Shown here piece by piece: positions 57,648 through 64,000 of a stretch of DNA of 64,000 nt. The DNA comes from Pseudoalteromonas luteoviolacea DSM 6061 (lineage in GTDB: Bacteria > Pseudomonadota > Gammaproteobacteria > Enterobacterales > Alteromonadaceae), in the NCBI RefSeq assembly GCF_001625655.1, contig NZ_AUYB01000024.1, positions 82,682-146,681 of the forward strand, written 5' to 3'. Within the stretch, counting starts at the first letter, position 1. Every line of letters starts with the position of its first letter. The translations under genes were made by a program, and so were the position numbers. The notes under the pieces were generated by a model. The model searched no databases. It was not told where the DNA came from and saw only the letters and a list, made by a program, of their open reading frames with translations.

Positions 57648-57707
57648 CGGAATTTATTTGAAGTTTTCCGGTCTTATTGGTTAGTTAAGAACGAATTTAC
57701 GAGAACA

Positions 57708-58442
57708 ATGATGAAAAAGTTATTATTAGCAGCCGCATTGGCGGTAGGCGCTTCAGCTTATGCAACGGAAGCGACAACAACTGAAAGCACATTTGCTATC
57801 AACCCAATTCAACAGTCGTTGGCAAATTTAGGCCTGTCTGTGAATGATATTACGGATAGCCCAATTCCGGGTTTGAAAACCGTAATCACTGATCGTGGTG
57901 TTTTTTACTCAAGTCCTGATGGTCGCTACTTGATGCAAGGTGCACTTATTGATGTACCAAATAGAAAAAATTTAACTGAAGATGCATTAAGCGGTGTACG
58001 TAAAGAAGGCCTTAAAGATTATCAAGATTCTATGATCGTCTACAAAGCTGAAAATGAAAAGCATCAGGTTACTATTTTCACCGATATCACATGTGGCTAT
58101 TGCCGTAAATTACACCGCGAACTAGATGAATATTTACAAGCGGGTATTACGGTTAAATATTTGGCATTTCCACGTGGTGGTCTACAAAGCCAAGGTTATG
58201 AAGATCTCATGAATGTTTGGTGTGCGAAAGACTCGGCGACTGCGTTAACAGAAGCCAAAGCAGGTAACCCTGTCGCAGACGTAAAAGGGTGTAGCGCACC
58301 AGTTGCTGAACATTATCAGTTAGGTCAAAAATTTGGTATCTCAGGTACTCCTGCAATCATCCTAGATGACGGTAGCATTATCCCAGGCTATCAACCTGCA
58401 GCAGAGCTTGCTGGTGTATTAGAAAGAAATGCAAAGTCTTAA
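57708..58442 (+). CDS. dsbC: Periplasmic disulfide isomerase DsbC
   Basis: 244 residues. Signal peptide MMKKLLLAAALAVGASAYA; N-terminal dimerisation domain; thioredoxin domain with active-site CGYC at 129-132; the second structural disulfide is in NVWCAKD and VKGCSAP. A cis-proline loop lies in GISGTPAII. It corrects wrong disulfides in the periplasm. A terminator follows. Confidence 0.95.
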   Translation: MMKKLLLAAALAVGASAYATEATTTESTFAINPIQQSLANLGLSVNDITDSPIPGLKTVITDRGVFYSSPDGRYLMQGALIDVPNRKNLTEDALSGVRKEGLKDYQDSMIVYKAENEKHQVTIFTDITCGYCRKLHRELDEYLQAGITVKYLAFPRGGLQSQGYEDLMNVWCAKDSATALTEAKAGNPVADVKGCSAPVAEHYQLGQKFGISGTPAIILDDGSIIPGYQPAAELAGVLERNAKS

Positions 58443-58465
58443 GCATCGGGTATAATAGCCCTTAG

Positions 58466-58491
58466 CGAAAAAGGCCGTAAGGCCTTTTTTT
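58466..58491 (+). terminator. Terminator after dsbC
   Basis: Stem AAAAAGGCC/GGCCTTTTT, loop GTAA, seven T. Confidence 0.87.
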
Positions 58492-58575
58492 GTGCCTGTT
58501 AGGTAGGCTGAAGTTTAAATACACTTGCCGAATAATGTAACTAGAACAATTACTTTTAACCATTTAGATAGACGT

Positions 58576-60309
58576 ATGCAAACAAAAATCCAGCCAAGAG
58601 CACGTATCGACGACAGTCACCTTCCTGAAAATCTTCACCCTGTCATTAAGCAATTGTACGCGACTCGAGGTGTAGTCAGTGCTAATGAATTAAACAACAG
58701 CGCAGCCACTTTATTGGATTTTAGGTTGTTTAAGGATATTTCAAAGGCCTGTGACATTTTGAACAATGCACTGAGCTTACAGCAACGTATTCTTATTGTT
58801 GGAGATTTTGATGCGGATGGTGCCACTAGCACGGCAGTGCTAATGGAGGGACTACCTCAATTTGGCTTTTCTTCAGTAGATTACTTGGTGCCAGACAGGT
58901 TTAGCCTTGGTTATGGTTTGAGCCCTGCATTAGCGCAGCAAATAGTCCAACTCAACCCAGACTTAGTTATTACGGTAGACAATGGCATCTCTTGTATCGC
59001 AGGTATCGATATTGTAAAACAAGCTGGTATAAAAGTAATCGTGACCGACCACCACTTGCAGGGCGAACAATTACCGAATGCTGATGCGATTATTAACCCA
59101 AACCAACATGACTGCCAGTTCCCATCTAAGTCTATCGCAGGTGTTGGTGTGGCTTTTTATTTGCTAGTTGCACTGCGTAACCATTTGCGCGAATCGAGCT
59201 ATTTTGAAAAAGTAGGACATTCAGAACCTAACTTGGCGTCTTTATTGGATATCGTCGCACTAGGCACCGTTGCGGACGTGGTGGCGCTGGATGCAAACAA
59301 CCGTACTTTGGTATTTCAGGGACTGGCGCGAATCAAAAATGGACGCACTCGACCAGGTATAAGAGCCCTCGTTGAAGTATCAAATCGTAATATGAATCGC
59401 TTAACGGCGAGCGATTTCGGGTTTTCTTTAGCTCCTCGGTTGAACGCGGCGGGGAGACTTGACGATATGAGTTTGGGTATCGCTTGTTTGCTGGCCAAAG
59501 ATGAATATCAAGCTAAAAGAATTGCCAATGAACTCGATAGTCTAAATCATGAACGTCGAGAAATAGAGCAAGGTATGCAACAAGAGGCACAAGCTGTACT
59601 TGAGCGTTTGAATAACAAAACTCAGGAAGTGCCAGATGCTGTGTGTTTGTATCAAGATGATTGGCATCAAGGTGTGATCGGTATTCTTGCTGGTCGCTTA
59701 AAAGAAAAATATCATCGACCAGCCATAATTTTTGCTCAGGGGGATGACGGTCAATTAAAGGGGTCATGTCGTTCAATTGAAGGTATACATATGCGAGACT
59801 TGCTTGAGCATATAAATACTGAAAACCCTGGGTTAATCCTTAAATTTGGTGGCCATGCAATGGCGGCAGGCCTGAGTATTCAAGAATCTGACTTTACGCA
59901 ATTTAAGCGGGCTTTTGAGGCAAAAGTGGTTGGTTTACTGAGCGAAGAGCTAAAGCAATGTGTCTTACTCACTGATGGTGCACTACCGCCAGAATGTTTT
60001 AATATGGAGTTTGCCAATTTACTGCAAAGTGCTGGGCCTTGGGGGCAGCAGTTTCCAGAGCCAGTGTTTAGTGAACGATTTGAACTAGTGCAGCAACGCT
60101 TGGTGGGTGAAAAGCACCTAAAACTAGTGCTAAAACATACGACGGGTAAGCTGGTGGATGCAATTGCATTCAATGTAGATTTGCGAGCATGGCCAAATAC
60201 CAATGCCCAATATGCCGATATTGCGTACCAATTAGATATCAACGAGTTTCGCGGCAAGTTTTCACTTCAACTCATTGTTCGTGAAATACAGGCTGTAAAA
60301 GAGCTTTAA
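58576..60309 (+). CDS. recJ: Single-stranded-DNA exonuclease RecJ
   Basis: 577 residues, the same as E. coli RecJ. DHH motifs: VGDFDADGATST near residue 76, VTVDNGIS, VTDHHLQGEQLPNADAIINP, and in the DHHA1 part KFGGHAMAAGLS. It degrades single strands 5' to 3' in recombination and mismatch repair. The ATG at 58576 fits E. coli; a TTG 17 codons upstream extends the frame without homology. Confidence 0.95.
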   Translation: MQTKIQPRARIDDSHLPENLHPVIKQLYATRGVVSANELNNSAATLLDFRLFKDISKACDILNNALSLQQRILIVGDFDADGATSTAVLMEGLPQFGFSSVDYLVPDRFSLGYGLSPALAQQIVQLNPDLVITVDNGISCIAGIDIVKQAGIKVIVTDHHLQGEQLPNADAIINPNQHDCQFPSKSIAGVGVAFYLLVALRNHLRESSYFEKVGHSEPNLASLLDIVALGTVADVVALDANNRTLVFQGLARIKNGRTRPGIRALVEVSNRNMNRLTASDFGFSLAPRLNAAGRLDDMSLGIACLLAKDEYQAKRIANELDSLNHERREIEQGMQQEAQAVLERLNNKTQEVPDAVCLYQDDWHQGVIGILAGRLKEKYHRPAIIFAQGDDGQLKGSCRSIEGIHMRDLLEHINTENPGLILKFGGHAMAAGLSIQESDFTQFKRAFEAKVVGLLSEELKQCVLLTDGALPPECFNMEFANLLQSAGPWGQQFPEPVFSERFELVQQRLVGEKHLKLVLKHTTGKLVDAIAFNVDLRAWPNTNAQYADIAYQLDINEFRGKFSLQLIVREIQAVKEL

Positions 60310-60510
60310 AGCTAGTAAAAGAGCAAACAAAGCTGGTTTTTGAGAGGTTAGTCTCGATATTGGTAAATAAACCCCTAAATTTATCACTTTTGGGGCTAAT
60401 ATATGGTGGCAATTTTTGTTAGTATTAGCCGTTTAGACCGCCTGCCTAGTTCTCAGACCACAAGTGAACATGCAGGCTAACAGCCAAAGATGTAAATTGG
60501 AGTAATGCAG

Positions 60511-61609
60511 ATGTTTGAAGTGAATCCTGTGATTAATCAAATCAAGGAAATTCGCGAACGTACTGAACTTCTTAGGGGGTATCTTTGACTATGCTCTAAA
60601 ACAAGAGCGTTTAGAGGAAGTCAATGCCGAACTCGAAGATCCAGCAGTATGGAACGAGCCTGAAAAGGCCCAAGCTTTAGGGCGTGAAAAGTCGTCACTT
60701 GAAGTGATAGTTGAAACAATCGACAACTTAGTTGGCGGTGCAGATGATGCAGAAGGGCTAATTGAATTAGCCGTTGAAGCAGAGGATGAAGACACATTTG
60801 TCGAAGCACAGCAAGAAGTTGAAGGCTTAGTCGCGCAGCTAGAAAAGTTAGAGTTCCGCCGCATGTTCTCGGGTGAACAGGATGCCAACGATGCCTACAT
60901 CGACTTACAGTCTGGTTCAGGCGGTACTGAAGCACAAGACTGGTGTAACATGCTACTACGTATGTATTTACGTTGGGCCGAAGCAAAGGGCTTTAAAGTT
61001 GAAATTGTCGAGGCGACAGATGGTGATGTGGCAGGTATTAAAGGTGCCACAGTAAGAGTTTCTGGCGAATATGCTTATGGTTGGCTACGTACAGAAACAG
61101 GCGTACACCGTTTAGTACGTAAGAGTCCATTTGATTCGACAGGCCGCCGTCATACTTCATTTGCATCTGCATTTATTTACCCTGAAATTGACGACAATAT
61201 TGAAATCGATATTAATCCTGCAGATTTACGTATCGATGTATACCGTGCGTCGGGTGCGGGTGGTCAGCACGTTAACCGTACAGAGTCTGCGGTGCGTATT
61301 ACCCACTTACCAACGAATACTGTTGTACAGTGTCAGAATGACCGTTCACAGCATAAAAACAAAGCGCAAGCAATGAAGCAGTTAAAAGCAAAATTGTTTG
61401 AACTTGAAATGAAAAAACAAAACGCTGAAAAACAGTCTCAAGAAGACGCGAAATCAGACATCGGGTGGGGGAGTCAAATCCGTTCGTATGTACTAGATGA
61501 CTCGCGAATCAAAGATTTAAGAACTGGCGTTGAGAATCGCAATACGCAGGCGGTACTCGACGGTGATTTAGATAAATTTATCGAAGCTAGCCTGAAATCA
61601 GGCCTTTAA
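60511..61609 (+). CDS. prfB: Peptide chain release factor 2, with programmed +1 frameshift
   Basis: 365 residues, from 25 codons (60511-60585) and, after skipping T60586, frame 60587-61609. The shift site is AGGGGGTATCTTTGAC: an internal ribosome-binding sequence AGGGGG three bases before CTT TGA. When RF2 is scarce, ribosomes slip at TGA and make the full protein, so RF2 controls itself. The second frame carries the anticodon-like SPF ([11 protein letters not shown]) and GGQ in [17 protein letters not shown] precedes the ATG. It releases peptides at UGA and UAA. Confidence 0.97.
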
Positions 61610-61636
61610 TCAACAAGCTAAACTAAGAGCTAAAAA

Positions 61637-63178
61637 ATGACAGATCAAATCCAAGACGAAAATAAACTCATTGCTGAGCGTCGTGCTAAATTGGATGCAA
61701 TTCGTGAGAATTGTGATGCCAATGGCCACCCGAACACCTTCCGCCGTGAAGACTATACGGCTGATCTACAGGCTAAGTTTGGTGATAAATCAAAAGAAGA
61801 GCTTGTTGAGTTAGACCATCAGGTATCGGTAGCTGGTCGTATTCTTGCAAAACGTGGTCCTTTCTTAGTACTACAAGATATGAAAGGCCGTATCCAAGCG
61901 TATGCATCTAAAGACGTTCAAAAAGCGCTTAAAGAGAAATATGGACAACTAGATATCGGTGACATCATCGGTGTTTCTGGCCCTGTTCATAAATCAGGTA
62001 AGGGTGATTTATACGTAGATATGGTTCAGTATGAATTACTGACTAAATCACTGCGTCCTTTGCCTGAGAAGTTTCATGGTTTAACAGACCAAGAAGCGAA
62101 ATATCGCCAGCGTTACGTAGATCTAATTACTAACATGGATACGCGTGAAACTTTCCGTATCCGCTCTAGAGTAATTGAAGGCATTCGCCGCTTCCTAGCT
62201 GAACGTGACTTCATGGAAGTTGAAACTCCAATGCTTCAGGTTATTCCTGGTGGCGCAACGGCGCGTCCATTCGTGACTCACCACAATGCACTAGATATCG
62301 ACATGTACCTACGTATTGCTCCAGAGCTTTACCTCAAGCGTCTAGTGGTCGGTGGTTTTGACCGCGTATTTGAAATTAACCGTAACTTCCGTAACGAAGG
62401 TCTGTCAACGCGTCACAATCCAGAATTCACCATGATCGAATTCTATCAAGCGTACGCGGATTACAACGATCTTATGAACTTAACTGAAGACATGCTGCGC
62501 ACTGTTGCACAAGATGTATTAGGTACAACAACGGTTATCAACACAGTTAAGAATGCAGAAGGCGAAGTACTAGAAACTATTGAATATGATTTTGGAAAGC
62601 AGTTCGAACGTCTATCTATGGCTGATGCTATCATCAAGTACGGTCCAGAAGCTGAAGAAATTGCGCATATCTTCAAAGATCCTGAAAACCACTTCGACGA
62701 GCTAGTGGCTTATGCGAAGAAAGTACACGTTAAGATCCCTGAAAAATGTGTATGGGGTGCAGGTAAGTTCTTGTGTGAGATCTTCGAAGAAACTGCAGAA
62801 CATAAGCTAATACAGCCGACTTTCATCACTGAATATCCGTGGGAAGTGTCTCCACTTGCACGCCGTAATGATGAAAACCCATTCATTACTGACCGTTTTG
62901 AATTCTTCGTAGGTGGCCGCGAGCTAGCGAATGGTTTCTCTGAGCTGAATGATGCACAAGATCAAGCTGAGCGTTTTGCACGTCAGGTTGAAGAGAAGGA
63001 TGCCGGTGATGATGAAGCAATGCACTTTGATGCAGATTATATTCAAGCACTTGAATATGGCTTACCACCAACGGCTGGTGAAGGTATTGGTATCGACCGT
63101 CTTGTAATGTTATTTACAGACTCACCAACAATTAAAGATGTTATTTTATTCCCGCACATGCGTCCGCAAGCGGATTAA
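61637..63178 (+). CDS. lysS: Lysyl-tRNA synthetase, class II
   Basis: 513 residues. OB-fold anticodon domain ([27 protein letters not shown]), then class II motif 2 [20 protein letters not shown] and motif 3 [24 protein letters not shown]. It charges tRNA-Lys. It is 27 bases after prfB, as in E. coli. Confidence 0.97.
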   Translation: MTDQIQDENKLIAERRAKLDAIRENCDANGHPNTFRREDYTADLQAKFGDKSKEELVELDHQVSVAGRILAKRGPFLVLQDMKGRIQAYASKDVQKALKEKYGQLDIGDIIGVSGPVHKSGKGDLYVDMVQYELLTKSLRPLPEKFHGLTDQEAKYRQRYVDLITNMDTRETFRIRSRVIEGIRRFLAERDFMEVETPMLQVIPGGATARPFVTHHNALDIDMYLRIAPELYLKRLVVGGFDRVFEINRNFRNEGLSTRHNPEFTMIEFYQAYADYNDLMNLTEDMLRTVAQDVLGTTTVINTVKNAEGEVLETIEYDFGKQFERLSMADAIIKYGPEAEEIAHIFKDPENHFDELVAYAKKVHVKIPEKCVWGAGKFLCEIFEETAEHKLIQPTFITEYPWEVSPLARRNDENPFITDRFEFFVGGRELANGFSELNDAQDQAERFARQVEEKDAGDDEAMHFDADYIQALEYGLPPTAGEGIGIDRLVMLFTDSPTIKDVILFPHMRPQAD

Positions 63179-63190
63179 GTAATGTTTTGT

Positions 63191-63220
63191 GAGAAAAGCG
63201 CCAAAAGGCGCTTTTCTTTT
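63191..63220 (+). terminator. Terminator after lysS
   Basis: Stem GAAAAGCGCC/GGCGCTTTTC, loop AAAA, followed by TTTTA. Confidence 0.87.
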
Positions 63221-63225
63221 ATCCG

Positions 63226-63243
63226 TGTGAGAGATCTCTCAAA
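63226..63243. promoter_or_regulatory. Second UvrY/GacA-type box
   Basis: TGTGAGAGATCTCTCAAA matches 15 of 18 bases of TGTAAGAGATCTCTTACA and carries the same inner G/C change as the box at 894-911. It lies 136 bp before a TATACT -10 box, much like the first. Confidence 0.6.
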
Positions 63244-63344
63244 AATAATTTTAATTTTCTCAATAAATTTTGCGTTTTTATTCTAAAACAGCGCGTTATC
63301 GTTTATGTTTCCGTAATAAATACTAAAATCTTTCAATGGCATGG

Positions 63345-63400
63345 TTTGCAATATCATCTCTCGTTTCTATACTGACGGGGAATTTAGGATGAATCATTAC
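63345..63400 (+). promoter_or_regulatory. Promoter and CsrA-site-like hairpin before a small gene
   Basis: TTGCAA, 16-bp spacer, TATACT (63368-63373); start near 63380. The new RNA would then begin with ATTTA-GGA-TGAAT, a 5-bp stem with a GGA loop, preceded by another GGGGA. Confidence 0.45.
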
Positions 63401-63426
63401 AATAAAACATCAGAAAACATATAATT

Positions 63427-63606
63427 ATGCCGGAATTAGATGAAAAACAAATAAAACATGAGGCTGCAAGAAGGGAATATTGCCGCCAATGCATTGATGA
63501 CTTTCAAAAGCTCGGATATTTGGACTCTTACTTAGAAGAGGTCTTCGATCGTAAACAGCGCTTATTAAGCCAGTTTTCTGATCAGCCAACCCCCAGAAAT
63601 GATTAG
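63427..63606 (+). CDS. Small acidic/basic helical protein, unknown
   Basis: 59 residues starting MPELDEKQIKHEAARREY, then CRQCIDDFQKLGYLDSYLEEV and FDRKQRLLSQFSDQ. Helical and charged, one CxxC pair at 19-22. No clear ribosome site, which lowers confidence. It is preceded by a good promoter, a UvrY-type box and a GGA hairpin, so it may be a Csr-linked gene. Not recognised. Confidence 0.45.
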   Translation: MPELDEKQIKHEAARREYCRQCIDDFQKLGYLDSYLEEVFDRKQRLLSQFSDQPTPRND

Positions 63607-63683
63607 CTTTAAAGCAAAATGATAGAAAAAAAGGCAGGGTGCTCAATCTGTCACCATATAGTCATTTTTTACAAGAAAAGTGT

Positions 63684-63711
63684 TTGACTTATTTTTTCTG
63701 TTCTATATTAT
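63684..63711 (+). promoter_or_regulatory. Promoter of the tRNA cluster
   Basis: TTGACT, 16-bp spacer, TATTAT, then a GC-rich discriminator ACGCCCC, which is typical of growth-rate-controlled stable RNA genes. Confidence 0.65.
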
Positions 63712-63726
63712 ACGCCCCACAAAGAC

Positions 63727-63819
63727 GGAGAGGTGGCCGAGTGGCTGAAGGCGCTCCCCTGCTAAGGGAGTATAGGGTTTGTAGCCCTATCGAGGGTTCG
63801 AATCCCTCCTTCTCCGCCA
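63727..63819 (+). tRNA. tRNA-Ser (GCU)
   Basis: 93 bases with encoded CCA. Acceptor GGAGAGG/CTTCTCC, anticodon GCT in CCCTGCTAAGG, long variable arm (TATAGGG/CCCTAT), T-arm GAGGGTTCGAATCCCTC. Reads AGC and AGU. Confidence 0.97.
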
Positions 63820-63843
63820 TTATTCAATGGATTTTCTTTGTAT

Positions 63844-63920
63844 GGACGCGTAGCTCAGCTGGATAGAGTACCTGGCTACGAACCAGGCGGTCGGAGGTTC
63901 GAATCCTCCCGCGTCCGCCA
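63844..63920 (+). tRNA. tRNA-Arg (ACG)
   Basis: 77 bases with encoded CCA. Acceptor GGACGCG/CGCGTCC, anticodon ACG in GGCTACGAACC, T-arm CGGAGGTTCGAATCCTCCC. The wobble A is normally made inosine by TadA, so it reads CGU, CGC and CGA. Confidence 0.97.
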
Positions 63921-63981
63921 CTTTATTCAAGTGGAAAAATACAGAGTGCACAGCTCAAGTGCTAAAATACCGAGAAATAAC

Positions 63982-64000
63982 GGACGCGTAGCTCAGCTGG
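63982..64000 (+). tRNA. tRNA, cut by the window end; probably a second tRNA-Arg (ACG)
   Basis: The 19 visible bases are identical to the 5' end of the preceding tRNA-Arg, 61 bases after it. A tandem copy is likely, but the anticodon is not in the window. Confidence 0.75.

Noticed and set aside
60385..60415. CCCCTAAA/TTTTGGGG hairpin before prfB
   Set aside because: One mismatch and no T-run; too weak to call.
63639..63866. 75-codon plus-strand frame
   Set aside because: It runs through tRNA-Ser and into tRNA-Arg; the tRNAs explain the sequence.

Overview
The window is a 64 kb piece of a gammaproteobacterial chromosome, most likely a marine Alteromonadales close to Pseudoalteromonas. This rests on low-to-mid GC, a six-gene Na+-NQR operon followed by apbE and nqrM, FabV as enoyl reductase, ErpA, a ClC channel, HemJ, and E. 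coli-like order in several blocks (argR/mdh, rpiA-serA, srmB/trmN6, fldB/xerD-dsbC-recJ-prfB-lysS). No phage, insertion sequence, CRISPR array or obvious island is seen; it is mostly core genome.

Layout. 1-5.6 kb: the end of a DTW-domain gene, a long gap that appears to hold a CsrB-type regulatory RNA on the minus strand, then an Fe(III) ABC importer (fbpABC) with a DyP peroxidase. 5.6-10.6 kb: argR/mdh divergent pair, then serA, rpiA, 5-formyl-THF cyclo-ligase and an unknown membrane protein on the minus strand. 10.8-20 kb: S10 peptidase, double-receiver diguanylate cyclase, glnK-amtB, PBP1b and a chemoreceptor. 20-26 kb: hemL, pyrB, hemJ, ClC channel, erpA with an IscR-type operator, a 58-residue membrane protein, and a small HTH regulator behind a structured leader. 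26-32 kb: ampG-ppi-yajG-rlmG facing alkB-bolA-fabV. 32.5-39.8 kb: nqrABCDEF, apbE, nqrM. 39.8-48.4 kb: cobC, a cobalamin riboswitch, and a tightly packed B12 uptake and salvage operon (ABC ATPase, btuC, cobT, cobS, cobU, cobQ, cobO, btuF) ending in ung. 48.5-56.7 kb: DUF3545, talB, yaaA with a Cys-rich lipoprotein, a frame-disrupted MFS gene, an unknown gene, srmB/trmN6, a HEAGH protein, fldB. 56.7-64 kb: xerD-dsbC-recJ-prfB (with the +1 frameshift)-lysS, a small gene behind a second UvrY-type box, and a tRNA-Ser/tRNA-Arg cluster cut by the window end.

How parts work together. The two best finds are regulatory. On the minus strand of about 330-735 there are 25 GGA motifs, several in hairpin loops, with a UvrY/GacA-like palindrome about 160 bp upstream: the signature of a CsrA-sequestering RNA. 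A second UvrY-like palindrome lies near 63.2 kb, ahead of a promoter, a GGA-loop hairpin and a small gene. Other visible control points are a cobalamin riboswitch, an IscR site overlapping the erpA promoter, a candidate Fur box before fbpA, a sigma-54-like element before glnK, and a possible RNA switch before the HTH regulator at 25.8 kb.
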